Part shown: positions 13,139-23,100 of the stretch, in pieces | Position numbering within the stretch: the first letter of the stretch is position 1 | Layout of the letters: each line of letters begins with the position of its first letter | NCBI GenBank assembly: GCA_010909165.1 | Contig: MU008158.1 | Coordinates: 2,939,478-3,003,477 of the forward strand | Reading direction: 5' to 3' | DNA from: Anthoceros angustus | Taxonomy: Eukaryota > Streptophyta > Anthocerotopsida > Anthocerotales > Anthocerotaceae | DNA: 64,000 bases | Position numbers and translations under genes: made by a program | Notes under the pieces: generated by a model | What the model was told of the DNA's origin: nothing | Database searches by the model: none | What the model saw: only the letters and a program-made list of their open reading frames with translations

Positions 13139-13834
13139 CCTTACCTCGGGGGCATTGTGGAATGTATAATCGGAGCCTGCTAGGGGTTAGTGGTTGGAAA
13201 CTGTGGTCGGGATGGAGGTCGCCTCCCGTCATAGGTGAGGCAAAATAGTTGTTTAAGCACAAAGTGTAGATGGATATAACATTTGTACCCCAAGACCGGG
13301 AGGGGCCAACATTGGCCTTTTGAAACCTTGGGGGCCAACGGATTATCGCAAGTGACTACGTAGTATGCGATAAAGCTGCATTGTAAAATACCTTCGCATA
13401 TTTACAAGGGCGATTATTTTGTTTCATGCTGATAAAGCACACGTTGTCGCTGGTTAGGTCTAAGGATCCCTTAGCGTTGCAACGAACCAATCCCAAAATG
13501 CTGCGTCCAGCATATACCACCCATGTGCACATAGGCACCGGCACAACGAATCGGTCCCAAATGCCGTCCCAAATGCCGCGTCCAGCATGAACCTCCCATC
13601 TGTACATGAAGCACCGGCACAATCCCGTTCAGTCCCGAATGAATCTCTATGCGAGATTCACCCCAAATTATTAAAGTCTTGTTCTTATCTACTATTATTT
13701 TCGTTTTTCTATTATTTTTTACCCTTTACTAATTTTTTCAAAGACCGTACGTGCTAAGTGGAACCCATGGATAGACCAAAAATTTCCTCTATATTGTGAC
13801 CGCAAATCACTGGGATCTAGTTGTGTCCACTGGA
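13139..13834. repeat. Intergenic with an imperfect ~75-bp duplication
   Basis: No gene seen. Between about 13488 and 13622 a stretch with CTGCGTCCAGCAT and GCACCGGCACAA occurs twice in imperfect tandem copies. The rest is AT-rich. Confidence 0.55.
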
Positions 13835-13974
13835 CAGGCATGCTTCCCTACTTGTCATAGCTCTTTCACGACGGCTTTGGGATAGCATCAAGGAGGAGGT
13901 TTTGCAGGCATGCTTCCCTACTTGTCATAGCTCTTTCACGACGGCTTTGGGATAGCATCAAGGAGGAGGTTTTG
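13835..13974. repeat. Perfect 70-bp tandem duplication
   Basis: Positions 13835-13904 and 13905-13974 are identical over all 70 bases. This is unusual here because every other repeat pair nearby is diverged. It is either a very recent duplication or an assembly stutter. Confidence 0.95.
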
Positions 13975-16900
13975 CATCTGCTGATGGACAATTGGCAGGA
14001 TGGGATGCAAGACATTCGTGGAGCCCTTCGCCACATACGAGGATTGACTAAGCTCTAGGAGTCCATTAATCCCAATGAGCCAGAAACTTATTTGAAGTAG
14101 CTCAACTTATTTGCACCATACGGCTGGAGCAACCTCTCCCACAGGCCTTTTTGACTTGGTGCTTTCCACCAAACCCTAAAACTACGAGCTCCCATTTCCT
14201 TCAAAGCCAAACCACTTGCTCCAACCTCGAAAAACCAACATGCTAAAAAAGAAGAGCATGTTGAGCCCCAATGGCGGGGGACTATAGAATTGGAAATGCA
14301 TTTCATAAAATAATAATATAGGTTAGTATATAAAAATTAAATTGATTAAGATAATAATATTATTATGAATATTTTTTTAGAAATTCAAATATAGGCTAAA
14401 ACATAAAAGCTTATAGAGTTTTTAAAAGTATGGTATTACAAGATTTAAAGAAAAGAAGACGGAGTAAGATTGGCTGAAAAGAAGAAGCGATTGTCAATCA
14501 TTGGAAAGGAGTATATTACATTCTTGTATTTGTAGGATATTTTGCAAGGTGCATGTCTGAATGTTATAGACTAGTAACTCAATACAATGGAAGGTAATTC
14601 AGCTACAGAAAAACTTCTACTATTGGGCCGTAGGATGTATGGTCGCTTCCATAGTGTTGTAGCTATGATGTTTTTTGTGGTAATATTATTGAGTTAATTA
14701 AAATCAAACACCAGTCATAAGCTGGATATAAAGTAAGCCCATAGGGCTATCCCTATCCTTGACACTTCCCCGCACATAAGTGGATTTATGTTAAAGGGAA
14801 GAAATACAAAGTAACTCTAGCTAGTTATGGCGGTTAATTGGAGTATATCAAATCCAAGGTTATATGTGCTTGCACCACTATTGGACATTTGTTGCATGAC
14901 CATTCAATACTATGTGGACACCACATCAATTCAACCGAAAAAAATAGAAGCGCCTAACTGATTTGCGGTCATTGTTAATGATAATCGGATGTTACATTAA
15001 TTAAACCGAAATAGATTGACACAAAACCAAGATTATGCACTCGTAAATACCACCAGTATTCTTAAACACTGTCGCAGTTACTGAAGAAACCACCTTTGGT
15101 ACACCGCTTTGATTAAGCACAATTACGAATATTATTTGATGAAATAGCTCTTGAATACCGCACCTAACGAAACACCTTGAGAGATGTTCTCAACCTTAAA
15201 GTGCTCTCGAACATTGAACCTTAACTAAGGCGCATAGTGGCAATTAGTGTTTCTACGGTCCGCTGCATTTGAGGCTAAATCGCTGCATTGGAGGCTAAAT
15301 CCCAATTGGCTGATTCTATTCCTCTAGCCAAGTCATTCAAAATGTTTTGAGATGTGTTTCATGAGGTGCGATGTTTAAGAGGTGTTTCATCAAATGATTC
15401 TCATGGTTGCCCGGCTAGGTGCTTTCACTTGGTCTTCTCAATCAATTTCGGTTTAATTGATGCGCGCGCCCTCGCAATTTATCACCAATAATTGTTGCTA
15501 TGCTCCTCAGTTAAGATTTAGTATTCGAGAGTGGTTTAGGGTTGAGTGTTCCAGAGGTGCGGCATTCGAGATATTTCGTCATATGCACTATTCAAGAGGT
15601 GTTCATCAAATGATACTTATGCATTCGTTTTCTCTGCTAAGCTCTACCACTTGGTTTTGCGTGAGAGAATTTCCATTCAATTGATGCGACCTCTGCACTC
15701 ATCACCGATGCAGAAGTAGAATGATAATAACAAATTTAGTGAGCTAATGAATCCAATTGTTCGATATATCACTACATACATCTACAATTTGTCTGTTGAG
15801 ATCATCATCTCTATCCGTCGGAGATGCTGCCTCCATAGCTGGCTCATGGCCAGAATTCGTGTTCGTGTCTTCAATTTCCTCCTTGGTCTTCACCTTCATA
15901 GTTGGCTGAGGGGCAGAATCTACGTCCGTATGGCCTCCTGATAGCGAAGAATGCCTCACCTCATTGAGTACCAAACCCCTCATGCACTGACATGGAGCAT
16001 AGGGACAAGTGTTAATGATTTGCGGAGGCCGCATCAATTCAACCGAATTGACTGACATTAGACGAAGTATTGTAGAAGTGCCTAACTTAGTTGTGGTTAT
16101 TGTCAATGTTGTTCTAAAATCGCATCAATTCAATCGAATTAACTACACTGAACTTAGTAACAATGTCTACTTGACTTGCAGACACTACCTATCCACTCCC
16201 TCACCATAAGATAATACGATGTTTACTCAAGTTGACTAGGAAATATTTGGTGGATCTCCATGTTCCAAAATTTACTCAAAATTTGGAGAATCAACGACTG
16301 GATTGTACAGCATGGACACTCCTGGAGGAGCATTATTATCTTAAGCTTGATAAAATTACGAAGCCTTTGCCCTTTAAGAGCACTATTCGTAAGCTTGATA
16401 AAATTATGTAGTCTTTGCTCTAAGCGGAGCACTACTGTAAGACAAAATCATGGAACCTTTATCTTTGAAGGAGAGTTGCTTTTGTAAGCTTTATAAAATT
16501 ATGTATAAACCCTTTTGCTCAACTAGCATGCAAAAGAATAATGATTGTTTGGTATGTCTTTCAGATGTTAGACATGCCAAACATGAGCTAATTCTCAAGG
16601 ATTATTTGGTGTATCTTAGAGATGTTAATTTTTGAGTCCTACATCATTAATGATTGCTCTATAGTAAGAACGAAAATAAACCCTTTGATCTAATAAGTGA
16701 TCCACCCCTATGACATTTAATTGCAAAGTTCACATTAGCTTATGTTAAATTTAGTGTGTCTAATAGAGTTTTGCTAGATATACCAAACAATTATCGGAGA
16801 ATTAACTTATGTTTAGCTTGTCTAACATTTCTTAGACACATTAAATAATCCAAGACAACTAGTTTATTATTAGCGTGTCTAATATAGCTAAAGAATTAGC

Positions 16901-17009
16901 TCATTTTTACCTTGTCTAATATAGCTAGAGAATTAATTAATCTTTTGGCGTATTTAACACAGCTAGAGAATAAGGTCATCTTTAGCTTGTCTAACATAGC
17001 ATCCCTAGT
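13975..17009. other. AT-rich intergenic region with decayed repeats
   Basis: No supported gene. Decayed duplications include a ~235-bp spaced pair near 15365-15490 and 15595-15715, and CATCAATTCAACCGAA-type words near 14922, 16032 and 16120. Between 16330 and 16990, AAGCTTGATAAAATTA and TAGCTTGTCTAA words recur. It looks like old transposon debris. Confidence 0.5.
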
Positions 17010-17260
17010 GGCAATATTGGACGATACCATCCAATGATACAGTTTGATAATCAGGATTAAATCGAGCCACTACATAGAATGTCAAGCGGAATTACAATAA
17101 GACGTATATTTTTCTTGTTAAGTTATATGCGCCGGTCCGAGAAGTCTCAATTCGCTGCCCACGGTTCAGTTCGATGAAACTGCTAGTGTGTGAGGGTCCG
17201 ATTTGAAGTAGTCTTTGTTCCTCATGTATCAAGTCTAGCCAACTAGGCATAAACTACCTA
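17010..17260 (-). repeat. Dispersed repeat, copy A
   Basis: The part at about 17120-17250 is similar to the reverse complement of 34258-34390, sharing TCCGAGAAGTC, ATTCGC, CTAGTGTGTGAGGGTCC and AGTAGTC. The block CCATCCAATGATACAGTTTGATA near 17032 also has a counterpart near 34243. Probably a small non-autonomous element; ends not defined. Confidence 0.55.
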
Positions 17261-17394
17261 TTATATATATTATCAGGCTATGTTATAATAGTTTCATCTA
17301 GGCCATTGGATGATTACTAATTGTCAACCCTCGAACTCACCTTTAATTGCGAACCCTCGAACTCCCAATTTCATAATGCTAAGTTACAACAGCC

Positions 17395-17770
17395 AATACT
17401 AAACAATCCAAGTTGTCTTCTAGAGTATCCACCTTGTCAAAAGCTTGTGATTATTGTCCAAGAGCATGACGAGATTCCTATGGTAGCATTCAAATTTCTT
17501 ACTTTGCAAGAAATCAAAAGTATGTTATTACAAGTCACCCTTGCATTACACGGAGCACATAAGGCACATGGATTTGAGCATCGCGATTTTCATACTTCTA
17601 TTCTTCTAGCTTCTTCATTCTTCTAGCTCATACTACTAGCTATATAAATATTCTTCTAGCTCGTACTAGAGATGAACAAAGTGGTGAACTATATGTGGTA
17701 GGCAACAAAAGAAAATAATTAAAACATACGGAATAAAGACATCTATCATAGATGTTGGAATATTCAATGT
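17395..17770 (+). pseudogene. Haspin-type protein kinase fragment (broken)
   Basis: The frame starting near 17445 reads VIIVQEHDEIP, then FKFLTLQEIKSMLLQVTLAL, then FEHRDFHTSILL. This matches the order in haspin kinases: hinge strand, helix, then the FEHRDLHWGNILL catalytic loop, with the conserved Asn lost. Further on, in another frame near 17724, TYGIKTSIIDV resembles the haspin DFT-motif segment (IIDFT) with Phe-Thr changed. Stops and a frame change separate the two pieces. Haspin phosphorylates histone H3 Thr3 in mitosis; this copy cannot make a working enzyme. It may be a decayed single gene copy or a captured fragment. Confidence 0.55.
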
Positions 17771-18660
17771 GACGCCGAGATGCTATTCACCAAGATGAAG
17801 AAATTCGAGTCAACTCATCATAATTATCTTCCACACTACATTTGTCCCGAATAGTATGTACAAGATTTTTGAGTCATTTTGGGACTAGAGTCAACACTCT
17901 CTAGATCAATTATCCAGTTAAAAGATTTCTTGAACAAAAGTTTGAAGATTTAAAACTACCTGTAAACGACCTTTACACATTAATTAATTTTGGTAGGCAA
18001 GCAAGAAAATGCTCCTCCACAGCAAAGATTGGAAAAGATTTTTTTTTTTGAAGAAATGTGAACAGGCCACAAAGACATTGAAGTTAAGGCAAATGAGTAT
18101 GAGTTTATCAAGTCCGATTGCCCGTCGATATCTTGTATCATATGGATTAAGAAATAAAAGAAAAGTTGCAGACGAGTTTGTATAATTTTGACTGTCCATT
18201 GATTTATTTTACAAGTTTGATCAAGAAATGATCTATTTATTTAAATGATAGACCCTTCTAGTGGCTTACGGAACTTGTCTCTCTGGCTGCTGCTATGGCT
18301 CAGGGAGAGACGTCTCATGGAATCTCCCATGTCCTTGCTATGGACAAGCCCACCCCCTCCTCTGCCACGTGTGCATCTACTTGCGGTTGGGGAAGCCTTT
18401 ATGCGGCTTCTCAGCCATACTATTGCCCTTCAATGACGCTCCCTTCTCTGCTAGCACCTCAAATCCCCTTCAATTTGGCATGGCCACTCCAAGGGATGCG
18501 AGTCCTTGGTGTTTGAAGTAAAGGCATGCCTTAACACCCATGTCGCGCTGTCAAGCAACATAGCTAGTCATGTCCGGAAGTGAACAATTCCATCAAAGAC
18601 AAAAATGAAATGATCAGGCTGATCCAGTAGCTAACAAGAAAACAAGACATAAATTTGTGA
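17771..18660. other. Intergenic, no gene seen
   Basis: Mostly AT-rich to 18240, then a more balanced stretch (18250-18520) with overlapping short ORFs in three frames. None shows a recognisable domain. Confidence 0.35.
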
Positions 18661-18666
18661 CTAGGG

Positions 18667-18755
18667 AGACATACAGACATACATACAAACATACATACAA
18701 ACATACATACAAATATACATACATACATACATACATACATACATACATACATACA

Positions 18756-18789
<34 letters not shown>

Positions 18790-18847
18790 CATACATACAT
18801 ACATACATACATACATACATACATACATACATACATACATACATACA
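18667..18847. repeat. (CATA)n microsatellite
   Basis: About 180 bp of almost pure CATA tetranucleotide, with some CAGA, CAAA and TATA variants in the first 60 bp and one near 18783. Because the unit is 4 bp, ORFs of 76-141 residues run through it on both strands; they are artefacts. Confidence 0.97.
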
Positions 18848-18891
18848 TTTCCATGCTCACATGGGCTCATTTATCAGTCTTGACACATGGC

Positions 18892-19005
18892 TTGTGCTTT
18901 GTGTCAATGATATCCCTCACTCTCTCCCCCCACTGCTTTGTATCAATGATATCCCTCACTCTCTCCTCCCATTGCTTTGTGTCAATGATATCCCTCACTT
19001 TGTCT
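18892..19005. repeat. Three copies of a ~44-bp repeat
   Basis: The word TCAATGATATCCCTCACT recurs three times at a spacing of about 44-51 bp, just upstream of the LINE remnant and just after the CATA microsatellite. Confidence 0.8.
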
Positions 19006-19039
19006 TAGCGCTAGTCTCGCTAGTGGTTACAGTTAATAG

Positions 19040-19640
19040 CATGACACCCACCCAGAGTGGTGGTCTTGCAAATGGATGTTGAGAACACCTTCAATACCAT
19101 CTCCAAAGGCGTCATCTTTGAGGAGCTTAGGGACGCTGCCAGCGTCTTGGGGAGCCTTGTCCCTTTTGTTCAATGCTTTTACGGGAGGTCCTCCAACCTC
19201 TATTATCAGCACAAGAACGTGTCATCGGGATTCGCTATCTCTGCCTTGAAATCAGCCACAGGTACTAGGCAAGGCGACTCTTTAGGCGGTGCTCTCCTCG
19301 CCATCGCTCACTCTCATAAGCTTTCTTTGGTGAGCTTGAAGGTTAAATTGCCAAGTGCAGTGTTTGGTCTCCATGGGGAATCCTCTCTACTTTGTAGTTC
19401 CTTGTAGGGAAAGTTTGCTCAGGCCTTGGGCCTATGGATTTTGGGGGTCCGCTTCAGTTCCCTTGACTTCATCGAGAGCTTTTTGGACCAGGCTCTTGCG
19501 GAGGACCTCCCTTTGCTAGAGGATGCACAGGTGGCCTTTGGTATTCTTTCCTCTTGTTTTGCTAGGCGCCCTGGCTAACTCATTCGCACGTTGCCCCCGT
19601 CTCCGATCCTTCTATCCCGGCTACAGGGGTTTAATAGGTC
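19040..19640 (+). pseudogene. LINE (non-LTR) reverse transcriptase fragment
   Basis: The frame at 19057-19407 reads VVLQMDVENTFNTISKGVIF, YGRSSNLYY and ATGTRQGDSLGGALLAIAHS. These correspond to fingers/palm motifs of LINE reverse transcriptases: the palm aspartate in QMDVENTFN, and RQGDSLGG matching the RQGDPLS-type motif. A stop at 19405 and frame changes follow before the FADD-type catalytic motif would be expected, so the fragment is inactive. The LINE C-terminal part lies at 19975-20630, separated by about 330 bp of unrelated AT-rich sequence. Confidence 0.8.
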
Positions 19641-19974
19641 ATGGATATTCTAGGTGACATCATGGGTTCTGAGGCTTTCCAGTGCCCTATAGGCGATCTT
19701 GCCCGCTGGCAAGCATTCATGCCGGTGCAATTTGGAGGCACAGGTCTGCTCTCGTTGGAGGTATCTTTCCTGTCCGCGTTTTAGGGCCTTTATAATTTTT
19801 ATATAGGTGATCCCTTGTAAAAGGAGGGACAACAAAAAAAAAGACTTTATTTAATTATTTAGGTTTTATAGACTTTGCATACTAGCTAATTAATGCATGC
19901 TTCAATAATTAAGTTTTAATAATAAAAACCAATCTAGATACTATCAAAAGCCAAGATAGCTTGCTCTCTATGAC

Positions 19975-20630
19975 TTGCTCTCTTTCAACTTGTAGATACG
20001 GGGCCCCTCTCGATGACTTTGGGACGCACTTGGCTCGCTGTCCCGCGGGTGGGCAGCGTATCGCTACACATGACGCCGTCCGGGATGTCATGTTCTCTAT
20101 TGCTAGGGAAGGTGGGTTCCTTCCATTTAGGGAGCGCCCTTACACCTTGCTCAACGGGGTCTCGCTTAGGGCAGACCTATTTTTGACCCGGGGGGGATCA
20201 GGTTTCGGTTGCTGATGTGGTGGTAACGGATCCCACCCGGGAGAGTGTCTGCGAACATGTTATTCTTAACCCTCCAGGTTGGGCGGCGGAGAGATGTGCA
20301 ATGGCTAAGGTCCACAAGCACTCTCCTATGCAGGACGGCCACGCCTTTGTCCCCCTTGCCATTGAGACTCACGGAGCCATGGGCAAGGATTTCTCTAGGT
20401 TCGTCAAGGCCTGCGCTAAGGCTTATCATAACCGCAGAAATGGGTTTGGCCTCCCCCTTTCTTGTATTGTTGCTTTCATCCGGCAGAGGGTTTCCATAGC
20501 TCTGCAAAGAGCGTTGACTAACGTAGTGTATAGAATGACAACGAGCGCGGGAGATGCAGCTTCTTCGACACCGGTGGTAAATAGGCCTTTTCACATGTGT
20601 GGACAGTGGACTCTTCCCTTTGGTAGGTAA
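19975..20630 (+). pseudogene. LINE C-terminal region with zinc-knuckle-like and possible endonuclease segments
   Basis: In two frames (19961-20215, then 20217-20630) the sequence gives GAPLDDFGTHLARCPAGGQR, with a Cys-X7+-His-X4-Cys spacing like the CCHC knuckle at the end of LINE ORF2. It is followed by RADLFL and then VVTDPTRESVCEHV. The knuckle followed by an acidic R-x-D segment resembles the restriction-like endonuclease module of R2-group elements; that is inference. One frameshift near 20215 breaks it. The frame ends with a TAG at 20628-20630, followed by a T-rich stretch, as expected for a LINE 3' end. Confidence 0.65.
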
Positions 20631-21479
20631 TAAGCTAGGTTTTGTTTTTTTTCATAAGTGTGGAGTGGGAAATAAGGCGAAAAGGGAGAAATAAGGTCGG
20701 AGTAACTCCGGACTGCATTCCGGAGTAGGTAGAGAGACTCCGGACCGCACTCCGGATCGGCTACGGACGACACTCCGGAGCGGATACAAACCGCACTTCA
20801 GAGTACACCGTGGTAAGTCCGGACTACACTCCGGAGTAAGTCGTGATAAGTACGCCAAGGAAAGTAACTTGGGAGCGGGAAGCGTATTTTGGCAAGAGGG
20901 GCCACGTGGACGGTGCTGAGAGGTGGACAGGCATGTAGCGGACCAAGACCGTAGGGTTGCCAATGGCCGTTATAGGCAGGTATTCATGCTCCGTACAGGC
21001 GTGACATAAGGCTAAGTCTGTGGCGCGTAAGGCTAGAGTAAGCTATGCAGCCTCGGCGATTCAGGCGTGAAGGATGCCCATCCGCTTGATTCTCGGCCGC
21101 CACCGAGCGAAGGTCATTCTTTGAGCAACCTCAACGCAGTCTCTCGCGCTTAGACACCCCGCTCTCTGGCGTTGTCTCTTCAAGCGTCCGAGCTTGCCTT
21201 TGCGACCGGAGCAACCGAATCAGCGACGGGAGAACGGAGAGTTGCGGAGCCTCAACCCTCAGCAGCAGAACAAGAGGAGCACAGCAATGGGGCCCAAGAA
21301 GGCAGCGGAAGTGTGGGAGCCCTGGCGCTTGGTGGAATGAAACATCGTCACCAAACGGTATCCTGACTTTGGACCTTGGCTGGAGGAGGCAGAGGAGTTG
21401 GTAGAAGACTGGCACCTGGATATCTTCAGGCTGTCTGGACCTTCGAAGCGTCGCTCTGGTCCGAGAATATGCTCGGAAA

Positions 21480-22313
21480 ATGTTGGCAGTAGCCAACAAA
21501 GAGGTCCGCTCCAAGAGTCTGAGGGAGGACCCGAGGAGGTGGACCGTGGAGGTCCTGAGGGCGGTTTACAATCGCCCAGTTGAAGAAATTGGGGGCGTAG
21601 TCCCGGAGCCCCTTAAGGTGAGGGGGAAGGTGGAAGCGGCAAGGGCGGCGCTCTTGAGGCGGGGGACGCAGCGGTCCTCAAACGGTTGGTTGATGTCGGA
21701 CCTGCTGGACAGGCGGGTGAGGGCGGTGGCGAAGGTCATCGTCCACTGGAACATGCTCACCAAGGTGGACCACCTTGGTGACAACCTAATGGTGTTCCTC
21801 CACGCCCTACAGAGAGGGAAGAGGGCCGATTGGGGAAGGATTATCTTCGCCCGGATCAACCAGGAGGCCAGGAAGCTGCGAAGTGAGAAGCCGCCTCCAT
21901 CGGCGTTATCGCCGTTCCTCATCCATGTATGGGGGCACCTCAACCTCCTAAAGGAGAGAGAGGAGGAGCGGGCGCTCCGGAAGGGTCTGGCGGCCCCGCC
22001 TGAGGCGGAGCGCGAAGGGAGAGCGCTGGAGGCGGAGGTCCGTCCTTCCAAGGCCAAGCGGGTCCGGGAGGAAGATGACTGGGAGGGGATTCCGGACTCC
22101 ATACGTCTGGAACGGACCCCCTCGCCACCCCGGGAAGCGTGGGAAGATATTCCCGCCTCTCTCCTTTTAGTTCCTTCAACGGAGCACCCTCACGGGAGGC
22201 GCCCACGGGAGGAGGCGGGCGGTGGCCGACCAATCAGCCGCGGCCGCGGAACCCCGCCCGACGAGGCAAGTGGCCAAGAGACGGAAGACGGCCCCCACCA
22301 GCGCGGCGCCTAG
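21480..22313 (+). CDS. Gag-like ORF of the coding repeat
   Basis: Open frame of 277 residues, rich in Arg, Glu and Pro. The middle is structured-looking (VVLRAVYNRPVEE-type helix-forming segments; KVDHLGDNLMVFLHAL; ARKLRSEKPPPSALSP; LIHVWGHLNLLKE) and the tail from about residue 165 is charged and disordered. The same landmarks (LGDNL, ARKLRSEKP, HVWGH) recur on the minus strand at about 58640-59140 in copy 2, so the coding sequence has been kept between copies. No zinc knuckle was found. A gag-type structural protein is the best guess from position and composition; no domain proves it. The frame probably began further upstream (from about 21180) and is shifted by indels. Confidence 0.5.
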   Translation: MLAVANKEVRSKSLREDPRRWTVEVLRAVYNRPVEEIGGVVPEPLKVRGKVEAARAALLRRGTQRSSNGWLMSDLLDRRVRAVAKVIVHWNMLTKVDHLGDNLMVFLHALQRGKRADWGRIIFARINQEARKLRSEKPPPSALSPFLIHVWGHLNLLKEREEERALRKGLAAPPEAEREGRALEAEVRPSKAKRVREEDDWEGIPDSIRLERTPSPPREAWEDIPASLLLVPSTEHPHGRRPREEAGGGRPISRGRGTPPDEASGQETEDGPHQRGA

Positions 22314-22479
22314 GACCGTACCGGTCCCCTTACCCCTGCCTATGGAGTAGCAGGAAGCGGAGGAGGCCGTAAGAAGGGCAGAGCGAGATGCTGCCCAAGG
22401 AGCAGGAGGCCATTGGCAGCAACCACACCCCGAGCCAGTCCTGTCCCCAACCGGGAGAGGTAAGAGCACTACAAGAATC

Positions 22480-23100
22480 GCAGGTGTTTTACAACGCATT
22501 TTACAACGTAATTTACAACCTCACGTTGTAAAAACGGGCATTTTACGTTTATGGCGGCGACAACTAGGTTGTAAAAATCTTGTGGCGGGCAAGGTTGCCA
22601 CGTCGGCAAGTTCTTGACGTGGCCGCCACGTCACCTAACCGGACGGGTAAGGTGTCCGGGTAGCCGTTTAGCGTCATTTACAACGTTTACAACGTCGTTT
22701 ACAACCTAAATGACAACGCCATTTACAACGCGTGGTTGCCTTGTAATCTAGGTTGTAAAATAGGTTGTTATTAGGAGGTTGTAGTCGGCGACAACTAGGT
22801 TGTAAAGTGGGTCTATTTACAACGTGGTTTACAAGGTCGTTTACAACCTCATTTACAACCTTCAAACACCCTTACTTTACAACGTCATTTACAAGCGTCA
22901 TTTACAACGTCGTTTACAACGTCGTTTACAATGTCGTTTGCAGCGTGGTTTACAAGCGTGGTTTACAAGGTCGTTTACAACTTGATTTGCAACCTCATTT
23001 GCAACCTCATTTACAACGTCATTTACAACGTCATTTACAACCTCATTTACAACGTCATTTACAACCTCATTTACAACCTCATTTACAACCTCAAAATTCA
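22480..23100. repeat. CACTA subterminal repeats (TTTACAACGTC / TTTACAACCTC)
   Basis: About 30 or more copies of an 11-12 bp word, TTTACAACGTCA, TTTACAACCTCA or close variants, mostly in one orientation, with GTTGTAAA in the other orientation near 22524, 22570 and 22755-22805. Such arrays bind the element's own transposase in known CACTA elements. ORFs through it (VVYNVVYNV-type) are repeat translations. Confidence 0.85.

Noticed and set aside
18657-19082. 141-residue ORF through the CATA microsatellite
   Set aside because: Translation of a tetranucleotide repeat; open on both strands for trivial reasons.
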